DNA of 64,000 bases from Toxorhynchites rutilus septentrionalis (Eukaryota; Arthropoda; Insecta; Diptera; Culicidae): the NCBI RefSeq assembly GCF_029784135.1, contig NC_073746.1:95405709-95469708 (forward strand). Direction: 5' to 3'. The translations under genes were made by a program, and so were the position numbers. The notes beneath the pieces are model-generated. The model had not been told where the DNA came from. It saw nothing but the letters and a program-made list of their open reading frames with translations, and made no database searches. Positions 54,355 to 64,000 of this stretch are shown here, piece after piece. Every line of letters starts with the position of its first letter. Position 1 is the stretch's first letter.

Positions 54355-55512
54355 GTGAAGATGTTAAAAATCACGTTTCGAAATTTTAAAAATGACGACG
54401 ATATCAGTCGATCATTACCTGGAGAAAGAGGCTATGTTTCTGTAGCCAAAGATGGGAAGCGTCAACACATCCAAAAAAGGTTATTAATAACATCATTACG
54501 GGAAACTTTCAACAGATATAAGGAACTTAATCCAAATTGCAAAATTGAATTTAGCTCTTTTGCATCAATGCGTCCGAAGCATTGTAAATTGCTGAGTAGT
54601 TTAGGAAATCATAACGTTTGTGTTTGTACATTCCATGAAAATGTAAATCTTATGCTTCATAGTCTCAAAAAATATTCCTTCAACATTGAATGCAAAGAAT
54701 ATATGGAAAAAAAACTATGTAACATATCAAATAGGTTAAAACACTGTTACCTTCGTGAATGTAAAAAGTGCCCAACAATAGACGAGTATGAAAATTGGTT
54801 TCTAGATGAGCTTCAGGAACGCAATTTAATTGAAATCACTTATGCACAATGGATTTCTACTGATCGATGCGACATAGAAACTCTTGTAAAACCGGTGGAA
54901 GAATTTGTATCGTATTTTTGCGAAAAAATAGAAAAATTACTTACTCATGATTACATTAAAACCACACAGTCCACATTTCTTAACAATATAAAAGCTAATT
55001 TGCAAGAAAATGAGGTTGTTGTGATTTGCGATTTTTCCGAAAATTATTCATTTGTGCTTCAAGATGAAGTTCAAAGTCATCACTGGAACATTGATCAAGC
55101 AACAATCCATCCATTCGCAAGCAACAATCCATCCAAAGGTTCTCTGGCAAATTTAAGCTTTGTAGTTATATCTGAAGTTTTAAGTCATGACACAATAGCT
55201 GTGCAAGTATTTATTTCTAAATTGGTAACATTTTTGAAACAACAAATGCAGGTAAAAAGAATAAAATTCATGTCGGATGGTGCTGCATTCCAGTATAAAA
55301 ATAGGAAAAATTTTGCGAGTTTATGTCAGTTTAAATCGAAATACGATATTGACGCTGAATGGCATTTTTTTGCAACATCACACGGCAAAGGACCTTGTGA
55401 TGCAATTAGTGGTACATTAAAACGGATGGCAACAAGAGCTAGTTTGGCTAGGCAGCATGAACATCCGATTACGAGTGCAAAAACGTTATTTGACTGGGCT
55501 AGCAAGCGATAA
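54355..55512 (+). CDS. Putative transposase-like protein of unassigned family (385 codons)
   Basis: Longest frame of the element. The first ~15 codons are out of frame with the ancestral reading, and true similarity begins at DDDISRSLPGERG. Cys/His-rich middle: CVCTFHENVNLM (89-100), CKKCP (136-140). C-terminal core: VVICDFSENYSFV (D226), HHWNIDQATIHPF, IKFMSDGAAFQYKNRKNF (D308) and EWHFFATSHGKGPCDAISGT (E335, D349). Two Asp-tipped strands and a late acidic residue suggest an RNase H-like DDD/E nuclease; this is inference. I recognise the core as a protein family common but unannotated in arthropods and cnidarians, and cannot name the superfamily. TAA at 55510 truncates it: the next codons still read TKLSFSYMSREEYDQ, so this is a decayed copy. 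Confidence 0.7.
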   Translation: MKMLKITFRNFKNDDDISRSLPGERGYVSVAKDGKRQHIQKRLLITSLRETFNRYKELNPNCKIEFSSFASMRPKHCKLLSSLGNHNVCVCTFHENVNLMLHSLKKYSFNIECKEYMEKKLCNISNRLKHCYLRECKKCPTIDEYENWFLDELQERNLIEITYAQWISTDRCDIETLVKPVEEFVSYFCEKIEKLLTHDYIKTTQSTFLNNIKANLQENEVVVICDFSENYSFVLQDEVQSHHWNIDQATIHPFASNNPSKGSLANLSFVVISEVLSHDTIAVQVFISKLVTFLKQQMQVKRIKFMSDGAAFQYKNRKNFASLCQFKSKYDIDAEWHFFATSHGKGPCDAISGTLKRMATRASLARQHEHPITSAKTLFDWASKR

Positions 55513-56745
55513 GAAGACTATCTTACAAAATTGTCATTTTCATATATGTCACGAGAAGAATATGATCAGGTATCATTCTTTTGTACCTGTATCCGATAAT
55601 AGTATCCGAAGTAGTAGCAAAGTTGTACTCTAACGACAATACAGCAAGTTATCATAATGTGTATATTATTATTCTTATATCTTATATTTAAGAAAATAAT
55701 GAAAAAATTAAATTATATACAACAAAATTGTTAGTTGATAAAAATAAATGTTAAAAATTCTAGTATTCTTATTAGTATCTCTTAAACTCCGATAAACATA
55801 GGAATTATTTGACCAAATTGTAGAGAATTAAATTTTTTCATTTTATAAATGTTGTGTTTCGTTGGCGCAACATGTATAACATGTTAAAAGTTTGTATTAA
55901 GATAAAAAAACATTTTTTAATATCGCTACGTTTTATATTAACCCCACATGTGTTCAAATGATTTTCAACGTAACTCCTAAACATATATTTAACCATGATG
56001 ATGTATTTGGAAAAGTTGTTGGAAATTATAAGCAAATTCATAAAATTTCATAAACATGACGGTATAACACGACAAATATATTAAAAGGGAATATTTCCTA
56101 TAAAAAAGATAATAAATTAGAAATATGTTTCAAAATATCTCGAGAATGGCTACATTTAGAAGGAGATTTTTAATGAGCTTTTTTTGTTTTAAATCACATC
56201 AGGAATCATAATTTGTGGCTAAAAATGATTGTTAACATACGAAAATTCGAAGTTTCGAAAATTCATAAAAATTCGATGATATAGAACATCGAATTTTTAT
56301 GAATTTTTTTTGCTGTATTCGAGTTCGTCAAAAATAGTTTTACAATCTTGGACCCATTTTTTAAATTTTCTACATGACTTCTATTTTATATGAAAAAATT
56401 AAAAAAAAATTAAAAATATGTATTTTGGATGTTGCAAATTAAAGTTTTTTTTTGCAAATAAAAAAAGAGCACAATCTCAGTGTATATTTTTTTCATGTTT
56501 AGACATCAATACTCAATAACTATTTCGGTACGACTCATAGTTTTTGAGATATAAATTATCAAAGATTTCTCCTACTAAAATCGATACGCCCTTTTCAAAA
56601 GTTACGCTTGAGTCAAAAAAATCCCAATTGATGTGGAAAACTCATATTTCCTTCAACCCAAACGGAATACAAACTTTCATTCGAAACAAAAAAATACTCA
56701 TGTTTTGTCATTTGTCGATTTCATTTGGAATTGCTCTCTGGATTA

Positions 56746-57235
56746 TTTTAAGGCATGGGTTTTCAAATAAATTACTGGTAATTTTTTTTCTTGTGATGGG
56801 AAATTAGAACGAAATACGTAAAAAATTATAAGAATTCTCTCGATAGGATATCCAACAGCATAACGTTCACCGATATAACCACAAAATATTTTCAATTGTA
56901 CTTCAAGAACCGCGTGAATATTGAAGTATTTATAAACTTCCACAGCGAAGCTTTCAATATCGATCCAAGCACTCGATTGCATGTTGGAGATGTTCATTGG
57001 AAAACAATTTATTGAAAAAAAATCTCTTTCAATGAACATTTATATTTACCTACTTAAAATACGGTACAAATTGACAACAATAAAAAAAAGGGCCGATAAA
57101 ACAGTACTGTCCTGTTCAAAACGGTAAGTTTGGCCAGCCTAATCATAACTCAACTGGTATAAACCACCACAACTGTTTGCTATTATTCAGTCCCTTCGTC
57201 ATGATTGAATAGTATCGATAGTATTCGCACTTTGA
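56746..57235. other. AT-rich non-coding stretch
   Basis: No gene or paired repeat; a small minus frame at 56743-57039 has no motifs. Confidence 0.4.
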
Positions 57236-58450
57236 TTACCATAACATCGCAATAACAGCTCATGGAAATTCTTCCGACGCAGTACCCAGCTTCCATTGTC
57301 TTTCTGCCATCGCACGTCGAACGCTCGCGGAGAAACCACCGTTCAGATCATACCCCAAGTGCACGCATCTGCGATGCTGCAAAATAGTTGCCGTTACTCA
57401 GACGCGAGCCGGGGCTCGAGGGCTCATGGCAGAGAACAAGTTTACAGCAGCCGGGATCTCTACCGCCCTACCTCCGCCCGGTGTACGCATAGAAACTGTT
57501 GCCATCTTGAAAATTTCATGTACGTGCACCAATGTGATTCCCTGCCGTCGCTTTGTTTTCGTCCGTTGCGCTTCTGCTAGCGAGAAGGTATTTAACATTG
57601 TTTTCGCCGTCGGACCGAACCTCTTCCCTTCGGTCGCTTAACGGGGAACCATTTCTTCTGCCATTCTGCCAATCGATTGGCAGATACGCGAATGCGCAGA
57701 GAAGAAAATCGAACCAAGCAACAAAAAAAAGTAAACATCGTCGATGCTGTATAAATTTGGAAAACAATAAAATAAAATTGTTTAAGGATTCATGAGGAGC
57801 ATACAAAGTGCCCTCGGTAGCGGTTTCCAAATGTGTCCGGTTTTGGCTCGATCCGAAACCAGTTCTCCCTTTTTGTTCCCGGAGAAGGTCGTTAGGAAAC
57901 TGGTCCAATTCAATCCGCGAAGCCTGGCACTGAGAACTGGCGAAGCGCGCGGACGCTACCGTAAAGCGGAAATCTTCATTCGCCATGTGTCTGCCGGGAT
58001 CCCATTCAATCGGCATCATTTCGATTCGAACCGAATTCAATTCAATGCAAAATGTGACTACTATATGCTTTCCGCGAATCGTCAACCCTTGTCGCCCCCC
58101 CCCCCCCCCCCCGGGGCACATACTGCTAACGCCCATCGCCATCACAAACCCCGGCCATATCTCCTTTTGTGGATGACACAAAAGCGTTTATATTCGAATG
58201 CGAAAAAAAGAGATGCGCCCACGGGGAGGATGAGCAGAGGAACGAACTGGCCCGTGGGAGAATCCACGGGGGAAAGATTCATCTCTTTGGGGCTGTTGAA
58301 AACAAAACGTTTTCATCGCGCACTCGTGCTGGTAACGATTCTCACTCGGCACGTCTGCTTCCGTTCGGTGGGGATGCTACGCGAACGCGGATGTTGCCAG
58401 AATTCTCGAACAAATCTCCATTAGGTGGTCTAGCCAATTTTAACCAATAG
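57236..58450. promoter_or_regulatory. GC-rich block in ap intron 2; candidate enhancer or unrecognised exon
   Basis: Repeat-free, GC-rich sequence with long overlapping open frames on both strands (minus 57516-58181, plus 57792-58424). Neither has a known motif, and the two-strand openness follows from composition. A run of 18 C (58095-58112) interrupts it. Its composition, like the 4.96-6.46 kb block, fits conserved regulatory DNA, but a lineage-specific exon cannot be excluded. Confidence 0.35.
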
Positions 58451-58614
58451 AGACGACAGGGTAAAACACAAGACTTAATTTTATTTAATTGTAAGTTTAA
58501 TTTGTTTTAAAAATGATGTGTACTCAATCGAATTCCGTTTCATTCTTGTTAGTCAGTAGACCCAGTCCGTTATCTGTTGTAAATAAAAATGTTGAAAAAT
58601 TAATTGTCTTTTTT

Positions 58615-58770
58615 TCTAGGATGGCACTAACGTTCCTAGAGGACCTCCACCGTTTCAACGTAGTATTACTTGCGTCATTATAATACGCCTTAAACATATT
58701 CTGAGTGGCAAACTCTATAATACCTCCCAACCATAGCTTTGGGCCCAACAATAGGTTATGACCCTAAGGG
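58615..58770 (-). mobile_element. tRNA-derived SINE fragment (36542 family)
   Basis: GGCACTAACGTTCCTAGAGG, CAACGTAGTATTACTTGCGT and TTCTGAGTGGCAAACTCTA match the tail half of the 36542 copy. The tRNA-like head is reduced to a remnant (GGTTATGACCCTAAG). Deleted and old. Confidence 0.8.
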
Positions 58771-58889
58771 CGAAATAAAAAAACTTAAAAAATAGTTGCT
58801 AATTGAAATGATTTGGTTAAGAATTTTCTGCTTTGTAATATGTTTCCTTGTACCAATGGTAACTAAGTAAATGAAAATAAAGCTTTACT

Positions 58890-59780
58890 TTTACCAAAAT
58901 CTTGAGTAGTCACGTCCTCACCATAAAGAACCTCGAAGGCATTCATCCCAATCAATCTGGCAACACCCTCGCCAGCAGCCCACTGTACAAAGCTTCAAAC
59001 GATGAAAACACACATTTTGTCTTCATCTTGGATCCTCACAATGCCCTCCCCGTCAGCGCACGATTACATCCTTTTCGAAACCTGAAGGTTGTTTATGAGG
59101 TGGACTACTGTGGAACGTGGCGGTGGGTTCTGTGCTAAGCTGAAATATCTTCACAGTTCCCCGGTATTGTTGGCACGATATCTACCGAGTGGTTGGTCGT
59201 TCGTTAGTTTGTTCGTTCGTTCCAGCTTTCCACTGAATCACCTTCCAAAGTTGTCTGGGAGGGCAGCGAAATTTCCACCCCGCACAAGTCCAGATAATAC
59301 GTGAGCTTTTCGAGTTTTGCCCTTTTTTCTCCAGAGATGGCTCAAATGAGCGTATATGTGTGTGCACGTCCGCCTTCCATGCATGATTTCATTGTTTGCA
59401 AAAACGCTGTTCACCGGTTTACAATGGAACTGACATTTCCATGAAAACGAAACTCAATCCAGCAGCAGCAGCGATGAAATGTTTGTGATGCATCCAATGC
59501 ATGAATATACATCAGCTGATGGGTGGGGGTTCCATACTTTGAGAACTCCATGTCGAGTCCCTTTGTCTGGTGGGGGTCCATCAGAGAGATCCAATCTAAC
59601 GGTAGACGACACATCATGTTTGGCAAGGAAGAGATTTGTTCGGTTCGGAGAATTCTGATGCGCTATTAATTGGCGTGTGTGACTTTACAACTCAACTAAC
59701 GAACGGTGTGGTGAACGAGTAGAAACTTTTAGATACGTTGGTCATAACGGCTTTTCAGTAGCTTATAATGCAGAAGCAGT
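58890..59780. promoter_or_regulatory. Repeat-poor block immediately upstream of the LIM2 exon
   Basis: No matches within the window; moderate GC. Contains (GTTCGTTC)n near 59200 and (CAGCAG) near 59462. Open frames overlap on both strands without motifs. Possibly regulatory. Confidence 0.3.
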
Positions 59781-59825
59781 GGAGTATCGTTACATGATTT
59801 TCAATAAATTTTACCTTACTTCCAG

Positions 59826-60026
59826 ACACTTCTCCTCGCGTCGATGTGCCCGTTGCGGATCAGGCATCAGTGCATCCGAGCTGGTGATGCGTGCCAAAGA
59901 TTTGATTTTCCACGTGAACTGCTTTTCGTGTGCGATATGTGGCCAAGTGCTGCGGGGAGGCGATACGGCTGGGATTCGCGACGGGCGAGTCTTCTGCGGC
60001 GAACATTATGACACCGACGTGCTCAG
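59826..60026 (+). CDS. ap: apterous-like LIM-homeodomain protein, coding exon 3 (LIM2)
   Basis: Acceptor CTTACTTCCAG at 59825; phase 2 completes Arg (AG|A) and reads HFSSRRCARCGSGISASELV, MRAKDLIFHVNCFSCAICGQ and GRVFCGEHYDTDV. LIM2 zinc ligands C112, C115, H134, C137 and C140, C143, C162, H165 are complete. ISASELVMRA and FHVNCF are shared with Ap and Lhx2/Lhx9. Donor GTAAAC at 60027 starts a 167-bp intron. Confidence 0.96.
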
Positions 60027-60193
60027 GTAAACTTGCTGTAAAATTTTTAATTACCAGAATTCAACCCTCCCAAAGAGCAAACAACAAGATATAATGTTAG
60101 TTCCCAAATTCTTCTCTGATCGTGCAATTATCGTTCTTCAAATCTCGCTAACACAACACACCGCACTTACCATTTCCTAACCACACCAACCAG

Positions 60194-60420
60194 TGAACCA
60201 GAAACAATTTCACCACAGTTTTACCCCGGCGGCGGCGGACACCAACCGGTGCAGGCACAGCAGCAGCAACAGTCCCACAAAGGACGACCCCGAAAGCGAA
60301 AACCTACGCCGCAACTGTTAGACCCCCAACACCATCAGCAGCAGCAGCAACAGCAGTCACTTCAAAATCAACCACCCTCGCAGCCTGACTCGCTGGATGC
60401 TGGTACGCCATTGCGATTAG
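60194..60420 (+). CDS. ap: apterous-like LIM-homeodomain protein, coding exon 4 (linker before homeodomain)
   Basis: Acceptor AACCAG at 60193; the joined frame reads LSEPETISPQFYPGGGGHQP, then Q-runs of five and seven around KGRPRKRKPT (residues 201-210). KGRPRKRK lies just N-terminal of the homeodomain in Ap and Lhx2/9 and resembles a nuclear localisation signal or AT-hook. The exon ends ...TPLRL plus one base at a GTGAGT donor (60421). The homeodomain is expected in a later exon beyond 64000. The CAG/CAA tracts may vary in length between individuals. Confidence 0.93.
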
Positions 60421-60620
60421 GTGAGTTAACTTTCGCAGCTTGACTCAACTGACAGGAGTCTTCAACGGGTTAGGGTTGTTCAACCATGTCAAAAATTGTT
60501 GGAAACAATGCGTTTTGGGATTGTCTGATATAGCTATGTAGGCTAGTCATAACTGTCTGTTATCTGCATCAGATAGCCATAACCTCCATTAACTGAAACA
60601 ACTTTTAGAAAGACTTATTT
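60421..60620 (+). other. ap intron 4, start
   Basis: Unique intronic sequence ahead of the E5 insertion; no feature. Confidence 0.5.
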
Positions 60621-62153
60621 TGACGTAGGACTACGTCTGTCATTTCTGTACCGGGGTGTAAGTTCAAAGTTTCGAAAACGGGAGAGTGACGCTGGAGTGC
60701 AAGGTTTCGCACATTAATACCTCTTTACCGGCTGAATGGAGCGGTATAATAATCACTTCATCCCAAAGATAAAATGTCAACGAGTTATATGATTGTCACT
60801 TATTAGTCCAAAAAATCGTTTCAATAGCTTACAAATTGCTTTGAAAGCAAGCTATTGAAATCATCATTGCTCATTGATGATGATTGGTGATCGCAATGTG
60901 CTCCCGAACACGGACGCAAAATCTAGGCACCTTGAGGAACCGTCATAGCGAATACATGCAAGCTGTGACTTCTTTTGCTCGCTTGCATTAGTGTTTAGGA
61001 AACCATAGCGGACACATGCAAGGCGTGAGTACTTTTACTCGCATCAGTTTCTGTTCTGCTTTCGCATGGAACAGTAATGAAAAATTGTTTGCGTGTGAAG
61101 CGAAGGAATATTCACATTTACGCATTCGACTTGGTGTTCCCGTGATGCAATCCAATTGACAAATTTACTCACGTACATTAGAGTTCAGAACCACAAAAGT
61201 GATGATGTTTGTTTATTCTACGCACTGAAAAGCAAGATTCGGTCGTGATTATTCATTTTATTTCTATTTAGATTCATTTCAACCATTGAATGTCTTCAGT
61301 ATATGGTAAGAAAGTTGGGGCTTTGTATATTTACGATGATTTCAACACGCGATTGGACCAAAATCGTTGATAATCTTCGAAAATTTTGAGTTTGATAATG
61401 CATACAGGTTATGAATACTGTGGATAATGGTGATGAAATCGATATCATATTAAGTTGGATTATATCATTGATAATGTAAGAGCCAACACAAGAAGGATTT
61501 GCAGTATTTTTAACGCAATACATGCTACTCATCGTTTATCTAGTTGAAAAAAATAAGTTACAACACTTATACCAAGCCATTTTAAAAAATATACATACCA
61601 CATTATAAAATGGCGATTTTCTAACCTTTTTAGTGTAGAAATAATACGTGAAACCGGAACATTTGAAAATAAGTTCTGAACGAATTTGAACGACCGAAAA
61701 AACAAAACATCATCATTTCACTCGCTGCGCCATCTGGTTGTAAATCTAACGTAAATTTGCCAATAGAATCAGTTTCTGTTCTTCTACTTTCGCATGGAAC
61801 AATCATGAAAAATTGACACTTCACGATAAAAACGAAATGAATTTTATGCAAGGTTATATAGACTTTATTTCGATTTCACCGTGAAGTGACGCCCTCAGTT
61901 TCTATTCTGCGCATGGAGTGATCATGAAAAATCTCGTGTCATTCTCACGAAAACAAAAATGAATCATGTATCAAACATCTTCAGTTGCTTTTACAAGGGC
62001 ACTCAAATTCCATCGGTTCGTTTCGGGACCACCAACAAGTTCGAAAGAGTTGAATTTTATGTTACCTGATTACATAATATGATATGATTACCTTAGCCAA
62101 CGATAGTCCTACGTTAACCTTGTAGTTATATCACAGATATAACCCACTTCCGG
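60621..62153 (+). mobile_element. TGACGTAGGA-box element E5 (subfamily B, 1.5 kb)
   Basis: Starts TGACGTAGGACTACGTC (60621-60637) and ends with inverted box TAGTCCTACGTTA (62105-62117) and the palindrome GTTATATCACAGATATAAC, then CCACTTCCGG (62125-62153). It matches E4 over most of its length, with an extra ~0.5 kb in the middle (61180-61690). The CAATAGC/GCTATTG hairpin lies at about 60820-60858. No ORF. It lies in ap intron 4. Confidence 0.78.
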
Positions 62154-62209
62154 TTTTTTTTTGTCATAGAAACTAAGTATATATTAATGGGCCAATTCTA
62201 ACTATTTAG

Positions 62210-62345
62210 AGCAGGGTTTATCAAAGTGGTCGATATCGACCCCCTGGGGTTAATTTCGGTTTCAAAGGGGTCGACATAAACGGAAATTGATTTTGGGGGT
62301 TGACGAGGTGTGTAGATCGACCCCTTTTAACACTAGGTTCACGCG
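62210..62345 (+). repeat. hAT-like MITE end
   Basis: GCAGGGTTTATCAAAGTGGT, then CGATATCGACCCC and two further GGGGTCGAC/GTCGACCCC words. Related to the inverted end at 27480-27510. The distal end is not found. Confidence 0.4.
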
Positions 62346-63320
62346 ACACATTTTAGATAATCGACATATAATACTAAAGCCAATGAGCTATTTGCTTTTT
62401 TTTTGAAAAAATATTACAATTGCGAAAAAATTGTATTCTAGTTGCATATATCTAGTCTAGTTGCATGGGAATATTGAACGAACACTGAAAACAAGTTTTT
62501 TGGATCATAATTCAAAAACGAAAAAAGACACATCTTTGATTCCTGGATTTGTTATGTAAAAGCTTTCAGATCAGCTTTCAAGAAAAAATAAAAATATAAA
62601 GCGCCTTCTATCTTTAACCGAGAATACTATGAACACAACACACTAACTAACACAATCAATAGAGGAACTGGTACAAATTCGGTACCCCGTGGGTAATTTG
62701 GTACCCACCCGAATCTCCGGCGGTAATGCGCGCACTCTGGTGGTGAATAAAAAAAATGTTCTGGTAATGTAGTAACAAACGTCAGATGCCAAAAACCCAA
62801 AATATCTGTGTTTTAAACAAAAAATCAAGTTTTGTTGTTTTTGAAATCTCGAAAATTGTTCATGTGCGTCTTTTGAAAAATCATTAAAAATCGAATAGTG
62901 AGCCGATTTTGAATATTAAAGCTGATTTGGATCAAGAAATTGATGTTTTTCAACGAATTGAGTAAGTGTATAGAGATTTTAATCACAAATTTCATAGATT
63001 TCATTCCAAAGTGAAAATTCGGTATGTGGGTAATTTGGCACCCCAATGATTCATATGTAAAAATTGGACCCATTCCGCCTGCACCGATTGCAAGACTGAT
63101 TACTACGCTTGCGACTTTTGTAAAGGCTTTTGATTCGTTTTACTTTTTTAGTTAGAAATAAATCGAGATGAAATTTGTTCACTTATTCTTGAAAAAACCG
63201 TTTTTTCGTTCCTCTTTGTTTTGTAAAATTGCATGCTTTTTCGTCAAAGTTGAGTACGAAAGATAGTGTACAGGCAAAAAAAGATAGTGTACACGCATAA
63301 AAAAGATGGGTGGGTAATGT
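62346..63320. other. AT-rich non-coding stretch
   Basis: 62665-62710 and 63010-63045 share AAATTCGGTAC/TATG and GTGGGTAATTTGG, a diverged direct repeat of a possible MITE. No gene. Confidence 0.4.
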
Positions 63321-63468
63321 CGGGGACATAACCGGAGTGACGTAGGACTATACAAAGGGGACAGCTTTTGTTAAATATATATTTTAAATATATTGTTTTA
63401 TTTTCTTCTCCTACCTATCTACCTGAAAAATGGATTAGTTTACTGTTTACTCTTTATGAACATGTTGT

Positions 63469-63484
63469 GGTTCTGAAAAGAACC
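63469..63484 (-). terminator. Histone mRNA 3' stem-loop
   Basis: Minus strand GGTTCTTTTCAGAACC fits the metazoan histone consensus GGYYYTTYTNARRRCC: 6-bp stem, 4-nt loop. It is placed downstream of the H2A relic, where SLBP-dependent processing would occur. ACCACAAC-like flanks also fit. Confidence 0.7.
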
Positions 63485-63539
63485 TTCGGTGTTGTGTTAT
63501 TTTTATCACTCGATATTCCCATCTTGTTCGGTTAAACCT

Positions 63540-63950
63540 TACTGTTTAGCTATTGCGTTTGCCACTCGCCACAGCTTTCACAGTTGGAAAATTTCTTCCC
63601 ATCCAGCTTGTGACATGTTGTTCAGTAAATTACATTTAATGCGACGTGCAGGAGAAACACTTTGCCACTCACTGAAAATAATTATTGCCTTGATGAGCGC
63701 CGAACCGAAGCTGCTCTGTTCTTGATGCGGGTTTTCTGATTGTCGTGAGCAGCTTTGCAAGCCAACTCGAGCACTCCGACGGCCGAAACTCTATAACCGC
63801 TGTTAGGTATACTGGTGCTCCGGCACCAATCCGTTACCCTTGCGGAGCAATCAGTGAATGCGACCAACAGGGAACTGGAGACCTGCACGGTTCGAGTGAG
63901 ACTTTGCCTTTCCCTTAACTTGTCCTCCTTTGTTACGTCCACGATGCCGA
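63540..63950 (-). pseudogene. Histone H2A pseudogene
   Basis: H2A is a core nucleosome protein. Minus-strand frames give [20 protein letters not shown] (about 63900-63943), [20 protein letters not shown], then RIGAGAPVYLTAVIEF, and after a shift VGVLELACKAAHDNQKTRI (about 63730-63790). This is H2A from near its N-terminus through the alpha-2/alpha-3 helices, with a stop replacing Arg after GRIH, a lost YAE triplet and at least two frameshifts. The C-terminal part is eroded (to about 63545). The retained stem-loop shows that the source was a replication-type histone gene, not a polyadenylated transcript. Confidence 0.82.
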
Positions 63951-64000
63951 TGCCGTACAACCACACGGGTTTACGGTTTGAAAGAAAATAAGATATTTTT

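Larger units (their letters stand above)
52075..56745 (+). mobile_element. Long-TIR DNA transposon (4.7 kb) with an unfamiliar gene
   Basis: The left arm 52075-53265 (minus a nested 462-bp MITE) and the right arm 55860-56745 are inverted copies over ~0.75-0.9 kb with moderate divergence. Landmarks are GTATTCCGTTTGGGTTG (52150) versus its inverse (56655), AAAGGGCGTATCG (52226/56580), AATATACACTGAGA (52347/56476), CACAAATTATGATTYCTGAT (52914/56215) and CGTAGCGA (53200/55930). The outer limits near GCAATTCCAAATGAAATCG are approximate and no target duplication was confirmed. The 2.6-kb core holds a promoter-like region and a broken gene. The right arm has about 150 bp of extra sequence. Confidence 0.8.
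63322..64000 (-). mobile_element. TGACGTAGGA-box element E6 carrying a histone H2A relic (runs off the edge)
   Basis: GGGGACATAACCGG and TGACGTAGGACTA (63338-63350) form the same end module as E1 and E3. Between it and the edge lie a histone-type 3' stem-loop and a decayed H2A gene, transcribed toward this end. The other end, and any promoter like those in E1-E3, would lie beyond 64000. Treating the H2A relic as part of the element is inference from adjacency and orientation. Confidence 0.45.

Noticed and set aside
57516..58181. 221-codon minus-strand frame opposite a 210-codon plus-strand frame
   Set aside because: Both strands are open because of base composition; no motif, no splice context, poly-G/poly-C tract inside.

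Overview
The window looks like nuclear DNA of a culicine mosquito, most likely an Aedes-like species with a large TE-rich genome. The evidence is a split insect LIM-homeobox gene with long introns, an ITmD37E-type DDxxE element, tRNA-derived SINEs, I-clade-like LINE tails, mariner/Tc1 relics and many MITE-like repeats. Nothing suggests a prokaryote. The species call is an inference.

The one recognisable host gene is an apterous (ap)/Lhx2-9-type LIM-homeodomain gene on the + strand. Four coding exons are resolved, with exact splice phases: 44179-44357, 44428-44562, 59826-60026 and 60194-60420. They encode LIM1, LIM2 and a Gln-rich linker carrying the family's KGRPRKRKP motif. The homeodomain exon(s) must lie past the right edge. 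A probable 5' exon with a 53-codon upstream ORF begins at 43836. A GC-rich, repeat-free block at 4.96-6.46 kb may be a distant promoter/first exon. Other repeat-poor GC-rich islands (20.1-21.3, 30.2-31.9, 44.56-45.6, 57.2-58.5 and 58.9-59.8 kb) are the best candidates for cis-regulatory DNA of this gene.

The rest is mostly mobile DNA. From left to right: a decayed Transib (RAG1-related) transposase; TIR-bounded MITEs at 2.97-3.92 and 4.27-4.77 kb; a nearly intact ITmD37E transposon at 7.06-8.36 kb; LINE RNase H debris; a tRNA-like SINE with a target duplication; Tc1 debris; and six elements of a family whose ends carry a TGACGTAGGACTA box next to a palindrome (14.2-16.4, 17.2-17.9, 22.6-23.6, 34.0-35.7, 60.6-62.2 and 63.3 kb onward). 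Further right come a TTAA-flanked 120-bp MITE, two 5'-truncated LINE tails with target duplications, a second SINE family with an unoccupied paralogous site in the same window, internally deleted mariners, and a 4.7-kb element with ~0.8-kb terminal inverted repeats at 52.1-56.7 kb.

The most unusual items are three. (1) The 4.7-kb long-TIR element carries a promoter-like TATA triplication and a decayed multi-exon gene of a protein family I recognise only as unannotated and widespread in invertebrates, with candidate acidic residues D226/D308/D349. (2) The TGACGTAGGACTA family includes copies with a TATA-Inr promoter and a conserved 26-codon ORF, and its rightmost member contains a histone H2A relic with the histone 3' stem-loop still in place. 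(3) A RAG1-like Transib relic lies at the left end.
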